64,000 bases of DNA from Bradyrhizobium sp. SZCCT0153 (GTDB taxonomy: Bacteria; Pseudomonadota; Alphaproteobacteria; Rhizobiales; Xanthobacteraceae). A program made the translations under genes and the position numbers. The stretch lies in the NCBI RefSeq assembly GCF_018129995.1, contig NZ_JAFCKS010000004.1, forward strand, positions 372,001 through 436,000, given 5' to 3'. Shown in pieces: positions 16,802 through 25,729 of the stretch. Positions within the stretch are counted from its first letter, which is position 1, and the number at the start of each line of letters is the position of its first letter. Under the pieces are notes generated by a model. The model had not been told where the DNA came from and did no database searches. It saw only the letters and a list, made by a program, of their open reading frames with translations.

Positions 16802-18034
16802 ATGAACGAGCAATTGCAATCCGCCGCCGGCGATCCCCTGTTCAACCCGCTGTCGCCGGACTTCATCCGCAATCCCTATCCACACTTTGACCGGCTGCGC
16901 ACCACCGATCCGATGCATGTGACGCCGTTCGGCGCCTTCGTCGCCAGCCGCCATGCCGAGGTCAGTCTCGTGCTGCGCGACAAGCGATTTGGAAAGGACT
17001 ATGCCGACCGCAGCAAACGGCGCTACGGCGATGATATTCTGGCGCAGCCGATTTTCCGCAACATGTCCCACACCATGCTGCAGGCAGATCCGCCCGATCA
17101 CACGCGCCTGCGGGGTCTCGTGGTCAAGGCCTTTACTGCGCGACGAGTTGAGGACATGCGGCCGCGAATCCAGGAAGTGGTCGACCAGACGCTCGACGCG
17201 ATATGTGATCGCGGCCAGATGGACCTGATCAAGGATTTCGCTTACCGCCTGCCGGTCACGATTATCTGCGACATGCTCGGCATCCCGCAGGACCATCGTG
17301 AGATGTTCCACACCGGATCGAGTGAAGGTGTGCGGATCCTCGAGCCGTCGCCGATGACGCCGGACGAGATCAAGCAAGGCAATGCCCGCATCCAGATGGC
17401 GCTGATGTATTTCCAGCAATTGTTCGATCTGCGCCGCCGTGATCCCGGCGACGACCTCATCACCCAGCTGGTGCAGGCGGAGGAGGATGGTAACAAGCTT
17501 ACGAACGAGGAGCTGACCGCCAACATCATGCTGCTGTTCGTCGCTGGCCACGAGACCACCGTCAATCTGATTGGCAACGGCCTGCTGGCACTCCATCGCA
17601 ATCCAGACCAGCTCGGGTTGCTGAAGGCGCAGCCCGACCTCATCACCAATGCGATCGAGGAATTCCTGCGCTACGATTCCTCGGTGCAGATGACCGGCCG
17701 CGTCGCACTGGAGGAGATTGATGATCTCGGCGGTAAGCGGATCCCCAAGGGCGAGTCGGTGCTCTGCCTGCTGGGCTCGGCCAACCGCGATCCGGCGGTC
17801 TATCCCGACCGGCCCGACCGGCTGGACGTCACCCGCCAGAATGTGAGGCCGTTGTCGTTCGGGGGCGGTATCCATTTCTGCCTCGGGGCCCAATTGGCGC
17901 GCATCGAGGCCGAGATCGCCATCGCGACGCTGTTGCGCCGGCTGCCGGACCTGCGCATCGACGACGTCGAAAACCCGGAATGGCGGCCCACCTTCGTGCT
18001 GCGCGGCCTGAAGCGGCTGCCGGCGAGCTGGTGA
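16802..18034 (+). CDS. Cytochrome P450
   Basis: 410 residues from ATG 16802; a longer in-frame reading from 16724 would run through the operator region. Hallmarks are all visible: I-helix AGHETT at 248-253, K-helix EFLR at 287-290, and heme loop FGGGIHFCLG with the axial Cys at 360. It is a soluble bacterial class P450 that would hydroxylate or otherwise oxidise a small molecule with electrons from a ferredoxin system, which is not encoded nearby. The divergent TetR regulator and operator suggest substrate induction. Substrate unknown. Confidence 0.95.
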   Translation: MNEQLQSAAGDPLFNPLSPDFIRNPYPHFDRLRTTDPMHVTPFGAFVASRHAEVSLVLRDKRFGKDYADRSKRRYGDDILAQPIFRNMSHTMLQADPPDHTRLRGLVVKAFTARRVEDMRPRIQEVVDQTLDAICDRGQMDLIKDFAYRLPVTIICDMLGIPQDHREMFHTGSSEGVRILEPSPMTPDEIKQGNARIQMALMYFQQLFDLRRRDPGDDLITQLVQAEEDGNKLTNEELTANIMLLFVAGHETTVNLIGNGLLALHRNPDQLGLLKAQPDLITNAIEEFLRYDSSVQMTGRVALEEIDDLGGKRIPKGESVLCLLGSANRDPAVYPDRPDRLDVTRQNVRPLSFGGGIHFCLGAQLARIEAEIAIATLLRRLPDLRIDDVENPEWRPTFVLRGLKRLPASW

Positions 18035-18166
18035 CGGCCGCCAGCGTTAACCTCCGCGCGCAACGGTCGCTGTGACTTCGCCACACTTCCCTCTATATAA
18101 GGGGCTGTTCCGGCGCGCCTGAGGCCCTCAGGTTGGGCCCGGGCCGGTTTGGCCGAGGGGAGACCC

Positions 18167-21100
18167 GTGCAGACGACGCTGCTCGGATTAGCGATTGCCT
18201 TCATCATTGCGCTGCTGGCCGCGCTGATCGGGCCCTACTTCATCGACTGGAACCAGTTCAGGCCCCAGTTCGAGGCGGAGGCGGGCCGAATCATCGGCGT
18301 GCCGGTGCGGGTGGCGGGTGAGCTCGACGCGCGGCTGTTGCCGGCGCCGAAGCTGCGGCTGCGCGCCGTCACTTTCGGCGGCAACAACGATCTCGGCCGC
18401 CTGCGCGCCGACAAGCTCGACGTCGAGTTCAGCCTGAGCTCCCTGATGCGCGGCGAATGGCGCGCCACCGAGCTTTCGGTCAACGGCATGGCGGTCGATC
18501 TCGGCCTCGATGCCAGGGGGCGGGTCGATTTGCCCTCCACCGCGAGCGGTACCTTCAATCTGGCCTCGCTGGCGATCGAGCGGCTGAACCTCACCGGCCG
18601 CATCGCGCTGCATGACGCCGCCAGCCGTTCGACGCTGGAACTGAACGACATCGCCTTCTCCGGCGACGTGCGCTCTCTGGCCGGATCGGTCCGCGGCGAC
18701 GGCAGCTTCACCGCGACCGGGGTGCGCTATCCGTTCCGCGTCTCCTCCGGTCCGAGCGCCGACGGCAGCGCCACCCGTCTCCATCTCAACATCGACCCCG
18801 GCGAGCGTGCGATCCTCGCCGATCTCGAAGGCGTGCTCGCCTTCGACAACCGCCTGCCGAAATTCGAGGGGGCGTTGACGCTGGCCGTGCCCGCGATCAG
18901 GAAGGCGGGCGAAGCGGGGCCGATGCCGTGGAAGCTCACGACAAAACTCAAGGCAGATCCGGCGGGCGCGAAATTCGAGCAGATCGATGCCAGTTTCGGC
19001 CCCGAAGACACGGCGCTGAAGCTCGGCGGCGTCGGCGACCTCAGGTTCGGCGCTTCGCCGCTGTTGCGTGCGGTCCTGTCGGCACGCCAGGTCGACGCCG
19101 ACAAGCTGACGGCCAGGAACGATACCGATCCGCAGCGTGTCATGCCGGCGCTGCGCGCGGGCCTCGCCGCGATTCCGCAGGCGCCCATTCCCGCGCAGAT
19201 CGAGTTCAACTCCGACCAGATCATGCTCGGCGGCCGTCCGCTCCAGAACATCACCGCGGAGCTAGCGACCGACGGGCGGTCCTGGACGTTCCAGCGGCTC
19301 GAGCTGCGCGCGCCCGGCATGACGCAGCTCTCGCTCAACGGCGCGACGCCCGGCGCCGACAGTTTCAGCGGCCGCCTCAGCATCGAATCCTCCGATCCCG
19401 ATACGCTGGTGGCCTGGCTCCAGGGCCGCACCGAGGTCAACCGCCGCAGCACGCGGCCGCTGCGGCTTGCCGGTGACGTGACGATCGCCGCCAATCATTT
19501 CGCCATCGACAGGCTGAAAGCCGAGATCGAGGGCGGCGCGGTCGAAGGCCGCATCGCCTTCGTCCAGACCGGCGCGAGCAAGGGCTCGCGGATCGACGCC
19601 GAGCTCAAGGCCGACCGCCTCGACCTCGATGCCGCCGCAAGCTTCGCGCGCGCGCTTGCCGGGCCGCAGGGCGAATGGCCGGAGGAGGCGAAGCTGTCGC
19701 TCGATATCGGCCGCGCGATCTCCGCGGGCCAGGAACTGCGGCCGTTTGCGGCGAAGCTCGGCTACGGTCCTGCAGCGCTGTCGCTGGAGCAGTTGCGGTT
19801 CGGCCAGGCCAGCGGCGTGACCACGGAAGCAAGCGGCAGCTTCGACCGCGCCGGGGCCACGGGCAAGCTGACGCTGAAATCCTCTGCCAATTCGCTGCGC
19901 GACCTCACGGCGCTGCTCGAGCCGATTGCGCCCTCGGTCCGCGCGCGGCTCGACGCGATGCCGTCGCTGCCCGGGGCGACGCGCCTCAAGCTCGACCTCA
20001 GTCTCGACACCAACGCCGAGCATGCCGATCGCAACGACGCCCGTGCCGTGCTCGATCTCGACGCGCCGCAGCTCAAGGCCATCGCGACGCTGGCCGCCCA
20101 GACGCCGGTCGCCGCAATCAACGGCATCGATATCGATCGCTTGCGCAACAGCGACTTCACGCTGGACTCGAAGATATCGACGCCGCAGGCCGGCGCACTG
20201 CTGGCGCTGTTCGGGCTCGATCGCGTGGTGGCCGCGGGCGAGGGGGCCTCTCAATTCGAGGGCAGGCTGAGCGGCGCCTGGCGGCGGCCATTGCAACTGA
20301 GTGCAAAGCTCAGCGGCGGCGGGCTGGATGCGAACGCGCAAGGCAGCGTCGACTTGTCGTCCGAGCTCAAGGGCAGCGTGAACCTTCGCGTACGCAACGC
20401 CAATCTGGCGCCGCTGTTCGGAACCGGTCCAGCCGTCCAATCGGTGCGGACCGTCAACCTGTCCTCGCGCGTCGGCCTCTCCGGCAACCGCCTGACCTTC
20501 GACGATCTCGACGGCGGCGCGGCCGGCTCGCATCTGCGCGGTCATCTCGCGATGACGCTCGATCAGGAGAAGAGCGTCGACGGCGAGGTGGGCCTCGATA
20601 CGCTCGACTTCGCGCCCGCGCTCGCAATGGCCATCGGCGCGGCCGGCCATGATTCCGGCGAGCCGCTGGGTGCGGGTCTTCTCGGTGGCTGGCGCGGCCG
20701 CATCGCCTTCCAGGCCTTGCGCGGCATGCTTCCGGGCGGCATCGAGCTGCGCCCCTTTGGCGGCACGATCCGGAGCGACGGCCAGTCGCTCGCGCTCGAC
20801 GCGCTCAAGGGCGGCCTCGGCGGCGGCGAGATGTCGGCGAGTCTCGACGTGCGCAATGGCCCGAGCGGCGTTGCGCTGAGCGCGCGCATCGAGCTCGGCA
20901 ATGTCGATGCGACGGCGCTGCGCTACCGCGATCTCGCGCTGCCCAAGGGACGCGCCTCGTTGCAGATGGCGCTGACCAGCCAGGGCCGCAGTGTTGCGGC
21001 CTTGACCGGCGCGCTCGCCGGCAACGGCACGGTGACGTTGGACGCCGCTGAAATCTCAGGCCTCAATCCCCGTGCTTTCGAGATCGCCATCCGCGCCAGC

Positions 21101-21826
21101 GACGGCGGCCAGGTCGCCGACGACGCCAGGCTGCGGCAGCTGGTCGAGCCTGCGTTGTCGGCAGCTCCGATCGCGGTTGCCTCGGCACAGATTCCGTTCA
21201 CGATCCGTGACGGCCGACTGCGCGTCGGCGCGACGTCGCTGGAAGCAAAGAACGCACGTGCCATCGTCTCCGGAGGCTACGACATTCCCGCCGACCAGGC
21301 CGACATCCGCGCCAGCCTGACGCCGATCATGACCGGGCTCTCCGGCGCACCGCCGGAGATCCAGTTGTTTGCGGCAGGTCCTCCCGACAAGCTGAGCCGC
21401 ACCGTCGATCTCGCGCCGCTGTCCTCGTGGCTTGCGGTGCGAACGATCGACCGCGAGACGCGCCGGCTCGACGCGATCGAGCGCGGCGAGCCGCCGCCCG
21501 CGACCGCCGCGCTGCCGACGCTGGTCTCGCCGGAGCCGCTGTCGGAGCCGCCGCTGCTGGACGTGCCGATGCCCGGCCGCGATCCGCGCCGCGCGCCGCC
21601 CAAGCCCAGGATTGAACCGAAGGCGGCGCCTCTGCCGAAGGCGCCGCTGGCCGCGCCCGCCGCGCCAAGTCCTCCACTCACAAGTCCTCCACACGCAAGC
21701 CCGCCGCTTGCGAGCCAGCAGGCCGCGCCGCTGCCGCCGCCGATCGACGTGCGGCCGGCCCCGGGTCCGCCGCCCGCAAAGCCCAGGCCGAAGCCGCCGC
21801 TGGTTTTGACGCCGTCGAACCCGTGA
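18167..21826 (+). CDS. AsmA-family protein
   Basis: 1219 residues from GTG 18167, preceded by GAGGGGAG at 18155-18162; a TTG six codons earlier is less likely. One N-terminal membrane helix (LLGLAIAFIIALLAALIGPYF) is followed by IDWNQFRPQFEAEAGRIIG, the AsmA start signature, and a very long strand-rich periplasmic region with repeated L-x-L-x-G-x-x-x patterns. AsmA-like proteins are thought to act as bridge-type lipid carriers between inner and outer membranes. The last 100 residues are Pro/Ala-rich, with three near-copies of a PPLxSPPHASPPL type motif, probably disordered. Confidence 0.9.
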   Translation: MQTTLLGLAIAFIIALLAALIGPYFIDWNQFRPQFEAEAGRIIGVPVRVAGELDARLLPAPKLRLRAVTFGGNNDLGRLRADKLDVEFSLSSLMRGEWRATELSVNGMAVDLGLDARGRVDLPSTASGTFNLASLAIERLNLTGRIALHDAASRSTLELNDIAFSGDVRSLAGSVRGDGSFTATGVRYPFRVSSGPSADGSATRLHLNIDPGERAILADLEGVLAFDNRLPKFEGALTLAVPAIRKAGEAGPMPWKLTTKLKADPAGAKFEQIDASFGPEDTALKLGGVGDLRFGASPLLRAVLSARQVDADKLTARNDTDPQRVMPALRAGLAAIPQAPIPAQIEFNSDQIMLGGRPLQNITAELATDGRSWTFQRLELRAPGMTQLSLNGATPGADSFSGRLSIESSDPDTLVAWLQGRTEVNRRSTRPLRLAGDVTIAANHFAIDRLKAEIEGGAVEGRIAFVQTGASKGSRIDAELKADRLDLDAAASFARALAGPQGEWPEEAKLSLDIGRAISAGQELRPFAAKLGYGPAALSLEQLRFGQASGVTTEASGSFDRAGATGKLTLKSSANSLRDLTALLEPIAPSVRARLDAMPSLPGATRLKLDLSLDTNAEHADRNDARAVLDLDAPQLKAIATLAAQTPVAAINGIDIDRLRNSDFTLDSKISTPQAGALLALFGLDRVVAAGEGASQFEGRLSGAWRRPLQLSAKLSGGGLDANAQGSVDLSSELKGSVNLRVRNANLAPLFGTGPAVQSVRTVNLSSRVGLSGNRLTFDDLDGGAAGSHLRGHLAMTLDQEKSVDGEVGLDTLDFAPALAMAIGAAGHDSGEPLGAGLLGGWRGRIAFQALRGMLPGGIELRPFGGTIRSDGQSLALDALKGGLGGGEMSASLDVRNGPSGVALSARIELGNVDATALRYRDLALPKGRASLQMALTSQGRSVAALTGALAGNGTVTLDAAEISGLNPRAFEIAIRASDGGQVADDARLRQLVEPALSAAPIAVASAQIPFTIRDGRLRVGATSLEAKNARAIVSGGYDIPADQADIRASLTPIMTGLSGAPPEIQLFAAGPPDKLSRTVDLAPLSSWLAVRTIDRETRRLDAIERGEPPPATAALPTLVSPEPLSEPPLLDVPMPGRDPRRAPPKPRIEPKAAPLPKAPLAAPAAPSPPLTSPPHASPPLASQQAAPLPPPIDVRPAPGPPPAKPRPKPPLVLTPSNP

Positions 21827-22177
21827 GGGCGTCGTGGTTGGGAGGTTGGGCGGCAGGCTGCTCTTACCTCTCCCGCTTGCGGGGGAGGTCGCGCCGAAGG
21901 CGCGGGAGGAGGCTCTCTCCTCTGGGAGAATCCCTCTGTTGAGGCACCCTCTCCCTAACCCTCTCCCGCAAGCGGGAGAGGGAGTGAACCTCCCGCGTTA
22001 CGCGGTGGTAAATCCATTCCCTCGCATTTGAATGAATATTGTCGGCAAAACTGCTCTGCCGGTTTTACTGGATTTGCGCGTTTGTTCCCTAGTCTCGTTG
22101 CCAGAGGAATTCGGCGTCCTGCCGACGCAAGCAGGACGGCTCGCCAAGAACTGGGTTTGAGAACTGGGGTGATCGAC
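21827..22177. other. Intergenic region containing a palindromic repeat
   Basis: 351 bases between the AsmA gene and the DUF2336 gene. The first part holds the inverted repeat described at 21867-21984. The remainder has no further structure that I can see, apart from GGGGTGA just ahead of ATG 22178. Confidence 0.55.
21867..21984. repeat. Rhizobial intergenic palindromic repeat
   Basis: CCTCTCCCGCTTGCGGGGGAGG at the left (21867-21889 region) is mirrored by CTCTCCCGCAAGCGGGAGAG at the right (about 21961-21980), each arm itself a hairpin, with GGTCGCGCC and GGCGCG in between. This type of CTCTCCCGC element recurs between genes in Bradyrhizobium genomes; copy number cannot be checked here. Confidence 0.7.
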
Positions 22178-23302
22178 ATGAACGGGGCGAAAACGCTTCT
22201 GCAGGATCTGGACGACGCGATCGCTCGCGGCACCGACGAAAGCCGGACCAAGGCGTTGTGGCATGCGACCGACATCCTGATCACCGGCCGCTACAGCGAC
22301 GACGAGATCAGCATGTTCGGCGAGGTCATCGGCCGGCTTGCCGAAGAGATCGAGGTCGCCGCGCGCGCGCAGCTCTCGGAGCTGATGGCGGCGTGCGATC
22401 ATGCTCCGCTCAACGTCATCGAGAAACTCGCCTCGGACGACGAGATCGAGGTCGCCGGTCCCGTGCTGCGCGACTCCACGCGTATCGACGAGAAGATGCT
22501 GATCGAGAACGCCCTGACCAAGGGGCAGGCGCATCTGCTCGCGATCGCCCAGCGCGAATCGATCGGCGAGGCCGTGACCGACGTGCTGGTCAAGCGGGGC
22601 AACCAGGAGGTCGTGACGTCGGTTGCGAAGAACGAGGGTGCTCGCTTCTCCGGCTCGGGCCTCCTCCACATGGTCCGCCGCGCCGAGGGCGACTCGATCC
22701 TCGCCGAGCAGCTCGGCCTGCGCAAGGACGTGCCGCGTCACGTCTTCCAGCAGCTGATCTCGAAAGCGTCGGAAGACGTCCGCCGCCGGCTCGAGAGCGA
22801 GCGCCCGGAGATGATGGCGCAGATCCAGAGTTCGGTGACCGAGGTCACCGGCGACCTGCAGTCGAAGTTCGGCCCCTCGTCGCGCAGCTATTTCGTCGCC
22901 AAGCGCGTGGTGACGACGCAGTATCGGCAGGGCAACCTCAATCAGGAATCGATCTCGAACTACGCACGCCAGCACCGCTTCGACGAGGTTCAGATCGGCT
23001 TGTCGCTGCTGTCCGCGCTGCCGGTCGACGTGATCGAGCGCGCGATGATGGACCGCAACCGCGAGATGATCCTGGTGCTGTGCAAGGCGCTCGACTTCTC
23101 CTGGGAGACGACGATGTCGCTGCTGTTCCTCGGCGCCAAGGATCATTTGATCACGGCACGCGAGCTTCACGACAATGAGCGCGATTTCGGCCGGCTCAAG
23201 ACCGAGACCTCGCGCAGCGTTCTGAAGTTCTACCAGTCGCGCAAGACCGGCGCGGGTGCCGATTCCGTTTCGGGCCGTCAGCCCGAGCTCCAGATCCACT
23301 GA
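22178..23302 (+). CDS. DUF2336 domain protein
   Basis: 374 residues from ATG 22178, preceded by GGGGTGA. The whole chain is helical and soluble: LLQDLDDAIARGTDESR near the start, IGRLAEEIEVAARAQLSELMA, and a long HEAT-like middle, which matches the alphaproteobacterial DUF2336 family (an uncharacterised alpha-helical repeat protein seen in many rhizobia). There is no signal peptide, membrane helix or catalytic motif. The following small gene starts 47 bases later in the same direction. Function not known. Confidence 0.8.
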   Translation: MNGAKTLLQDLDDAIARGTDESRTKALWHATDILITGRYSDDEISMFGEVIGRLAEEIEVAARAQLSELMAACDHAPLNVIEKLASDDEIEVAGPVLRDSTRIDEKMLIENALTKGQAHLLAIAQRESIGEAVTDVLVKRGNQEVVTSVAKNEGARFSGSGLLHMVRRAEGDSILAEQLGLRKDVPRHVFQQLISKASEDVRRRLESERPEMMAQIQSSVTEVTGDLQSKFGPSSRSYFVAKRVVTTQYRQGNLNQESISNYARQHRFDEVQIGLSLLSALPVDVIERAMMDRNREMILVLCKALDFSWETTMSLLFLGAKDHLITARELHDNERDFGRLKTETSRSVLKFYQSRKTGAGADSVSGRQPELQIH

Positions 23303-23349
23303 ACGGGTGCACTGAGCATCATCCCGGAATTCGAAGGGGAGTATTTGCA

Positions 23350-23598
23350 ATGTTGCCTCAATTCGGCACCGCAATTCGCAAGAGTCCGAACAAGTCCCTC
23401 AACACGGCTGCAGCCGGCGATATCGGCGGCGCGCCGGACAAGGCCTCGGTCGATGCCGCATGGCTCGTGCTCGAGGCCGCCAACGATCTCGGCGACCACG
23501 CCGCGATCGAAGCCTGCCGCCGCGTCATCGACGCCGAGCTGAACGGCACGGTCGCCGGCAACTCGGACCTCGATCTCGTGCTGGGATATTTCCGGTAG
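23350..23598 (+). CDS. Small hypothetical protein downstream of the DUF2336 gene
   Basis: 82 residues from ATG 23350, with GAAGGGGAG at about 23332-23340 as ribosome site. The N-terminal half is polar, and the C-terminal half (DAAWLVLEAANDLGDHAAIEACRRVIDAELN) reads as two amphipathic helices, like a short helical adaptor. It shares strand and a short gap with the DUF2336 gene, so cotranscription and a linked role are likely. Codon use is normal for the window. No family recognised. Confidence 0.6.
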   Translation: MLPQFGTAIRKSPNKSLNTAAAGDIGGAPDKASVDAAWLVLEAANDLGDHAAIEACRRVIDAELNGTVAGNSDLDLVLGYFR

Positions 23599-23639
23599 AA
23601 CTCGGCCGGGCCGCGCCCCGCCGGGTGCTCATTCGGCGT

Positions 23640-24377
23640 CTAGGCGTTCGCGCCGCCGTCGACGGTCAATGTCGAGCCGGTGATGTACTTGGCCTTCGGG
23701 CTGGCGAGGAACGCGACTGCATTGGCGATATCGTCCGTCGCGCCGTACCGGCCCAGCGCCATGAACTGCTTCAATGTCTCCGCGGTCGGGCCACTCGCAG
23801 GATTCATGTCGGTGTCGATCGAGCCGGGCTGCACCAGGTTGACCGTGACGTCCCTGGGGCCAAGCTCCCGCGCAAGCGCCTTCGTGAAGGCGGCGAGCGC
23901 CGACTTCGACGCCGCGTACACGCCGAGCACCGGCGACGGCACGCGGTCGGCGAAATAACTGCCGATGGTGATGATGCGGCCGCCCTTGCCGAGGTGGGGC
24001 AGTGCGGCCTTGCTCGCGACAATCGGGGAACGGACGTTGACGTTCAGCAGCGCATCGATATCCCCGAGCGAGATGTCGTTGAGGCCGCCCAATCGCAGAA
24101 TTCCGGCGTTGTTGACCAGGATATCGAGCCCGCCCAGTGCCGCGACGGTCTTGTCGACCGAGGCCCGGACGGCGGCGACATCGGCGCTGTCGGCCTGGAT
24201 CGCCACGGCGTTCCGCCCCTCCGCCTTGATGGCGTCAACGACGCCTCCGGCGCTGTCTGCCGACTTCTCGTAAGTAATTGCAACATCTGCGCCTTCCGCG
24301 GCCAGCGCCTTTGCGATGGCTGCACCGATACCCCTGCTTGCGCCCGTGACCAGGGCCCGTTTTCCTGCCAGATTCAT
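23640..24377 (-). CDS. SDR-family oxidoreductase
   Basis: 245 residues from ATG 24375-24377; GGAGAG precedes it on the minus strand. Classical short-chain dehydrogenase signatures: VTGASRGIGAAIA (cofactor loop), NNAG, catalytic Ser in TIGSYF, and YAASKSALAAF with the Tyr-x-x-x-Lys pair. The C-terminus is TGSTLTVDGGANA, as in 3-oxoacyl reductase-like enzymes. It should reduce or oxidise a carbonyl/alcohol with NAD(P)(H). A divergent TetR gene and two operator-like motifs suggest inducible expression. Substrate unknown. Confidence 0.92.
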   Translation of the reverse strand: MNLAGKRALVTGASRGIGAAIAKALAAEGADVAITYEKSADSAGGVVDAIKAEGRNAVAIQADSADVAAVRASVDKTVAALGGLDILVNNAGILRLGGLNDISLGDIDALLNVNVRSPIVASKAALPHLGKGGRIITIGSYFADRVPSPVLGVYAASKSALAAFTKALARELGPRDVTVNLVQPGSIDTDMNPASGPTAETLKQFMALGRYGATDDIANAVAFLASPKAKYITGSTLTVDGGANA

Positions 24378-24390
24378 TTGCTCTCTCCAA

Positions 24391-24412
24391 TTCTGTAACG
24401 ATCGACACAGAA
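24391..24412 (+). promoter_or_regulatory. Operator-like palindrome, first copy (SDR side)
   Basis: TTCTGTAACGATCGACACA starts at 24391 and contains the palindrome TGT-n3-GATC-n3-ACA. It lies 14 bases upstream of the SDR start. A second copy, inverted, is at 24449-24467. Confidence 0.7.
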
Positions 24413-24448
24413 TATGTGGAGTCTTGAACGGCGGCGTCAAGTCAATTA

Positions 24449-24467
24449 TGTGTTGATCATTACAGAA
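24449..24467 (-). promoter_or_regulatory. Operator-like palindrome, second copy (TetR side)
   Basis: Minus-strand TTCTGTAATGATCAACACA, differing from the copy at 24391 at only two bases, both transitions that preserve the palindrome. It ends 8 bases before the TetR start codon. Confidence 0.7.
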
Positions 24468-24475
24468 AGCGAGCG

Positions 24476-25069
24476 ATGGCCGGACGTCCCAGGGAATTCG
24501 ATCGCGAGGCAGCACTCGAAGCCGCCATGCTCCTGTTTTGGCGCAAGGGGTTCGAGGCGGCCTCGATGCACGATCTCTGTGACGCCATGGGCGTCCGCTC
24601 GCCGAGCCTCTATGCGGCTTTCGACAGCAAGGAGGCGCTCTATCTCGCCGCGATCGAGCATTACGTCCTGACCCACGGGCAATCGGTCTGGGACAGGCTC
24701 TCGGAAGGAAAAACCGCGCGGGCCGGCATCGAGAACCTGCTGATCGGGGCCGCCGAGACCCTGCCGAAATCCCGGACGGCTCCGGCCGGCTGCATGGCCG
24801 TGCTGGGCGCCGTCAGCGACGAATGGCCGGCCGCGATTGCACGCGCCATCAGGAAGGTCCGGCTCGAGATGTTCGGCAATCTGCGCGCGCGGATCGAGGG
24901 GGCGGTCGCCAACGGCGAAGTGCCCGCCGCGACCAACATCGAGGCCCTGAGCCGGTTCTATCTCAGCGTCTTCCAGGGCATGGCGATCCAGGCCAAGGAC
25001 GGCGCCACGCCCGAGGAACTGAGAGGCGCAGCCAAGGCGGCGATGGCTGCGTGGCCGGGGAACGGATAG
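24476..25069 (+). CDS. TetR/AcrR family transcriptional regulator
   Basis: 197 residues. MAGRPREFDREAALEAAMLL opens a standard TetR helix-turn-helix, followed by FEAASMHDLCDAMGVRSPSLY and AAFDSKEALY. The remaining helices form the ligand-binding domain. It is divergent from the SDR gene, and the 98-base gap carries two near-identical palindromes, so autorepression and control of the SDR are likely. The inducer may be an aldehyde, ketone or electrophile handled by the SDR; this is inference. Confidence 0.92.
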   Translation: MAGRPREFDREAALEAAMLLFWRKGFEAASMHDLCDAMGVRSPSLYAAFDSKEALYLAAIEHYVLTHGQSVWDRLSEGKTARAGIENLLIGAAETLPKSRTAPAGCMAVLGAVSDEWPAAIARAIRKVRLEMFGNLRARIEGAVANGEVPAATNIEALSRFYLSVFQGMAIQAKDGATPEELRGAAKAAMAAWPGNG

Positions 25070-25246
25070 AGCGAGTCTGTCTGCAACGCGTGCGTCTCGA
25101 CCGCGACGCGGACACGCCCATTGCACGCAGCTGTGATCGGGGAACCTCGGCCGCGCCTGTAACGAGTGACGCTCCCCTCCGTAAAGGGCGTAGCGAACGC
25201 TCCGTTCGCCAACAGTTGCGCGCGCGGTCAGGGGAGACATCGTCAC

Positions 25247-25726
25247 ATGAAAGGCGTCGCCGAGAATGGCGGCGGTTCTTATCGTTCGCTCGCCATTCTG
25301 CGCTGGGTCATGGTGATCGTATTCGTCTCGTTTGGAATGCAGAAATTCACGCTGCAATCCGCACAGGGCATCGCTCAGTTCATCAGCAACAGCCCGTTCA
25401 TCTCCTGGCTGTCGGTGTTCGGCCTGAGGGGAGAGGCCTATTTTCTCGGTGTCGCCGAATTCGTGATTGCGGCGCTGCTCGCGGCCGGCAGCTTCAGTCC
25501 GGTCATGTCCGCGCTCGGTTCGTTCATGGGCATGGTGACCTTCGCGATCACGTGGTCGTTCTTCTTCACGACGCCGGGCGTCGTCAAATGGAGCCTTTCG
25601 TCCGATCCGATGGCGTGGAATCTGACCGGCGAATTTCTGTTCAAGGATATCGTCCTGCTGTGCGTTTGCGGGGTGTTGTTTCTCGCCTCTTTGCCGCGAT
25701 CGGTTGTCCGACTGCGCACCGGCTGA
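25247..25726 (+). CDS. DUF417/YkgB-like inner membrane protein
   Basis: 159 residues from ATG 25247, with GGGGAGA at 25231-25237. Four hydrophobic segments (LAILRWVMVIVFVSFGMQKF, VAEFVIAALLAAGSF, MGMVTFAITWSFFFTT and DIVLLCVCGVLFLASL) and FxxFGMQKFT fit the DUF417 (YkgB) family, small integral membrane proteins related to DoxX-like proteins. The role in the cell is not established for the family. It lies 177 bases after the TetR gene in the same direction and may or may not be cotranscribed. Confidence 0.75.
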   Translation: MKGVAENGGGSYRSLAILRWVMVIVFVSFGMQKFTLQSAQGIAQFISNSPFISWLSVFGLRGEAYFLGVAEFVIAALLAAGSFSPVMSALGSFMGMVTFAITWSFFFTTPGVVKWSLSSDPMAWNLTGEFLFKDIVLLCVCGVLFLASLPRSVVRLRTG

Positions 25727-25729
25727 GCG

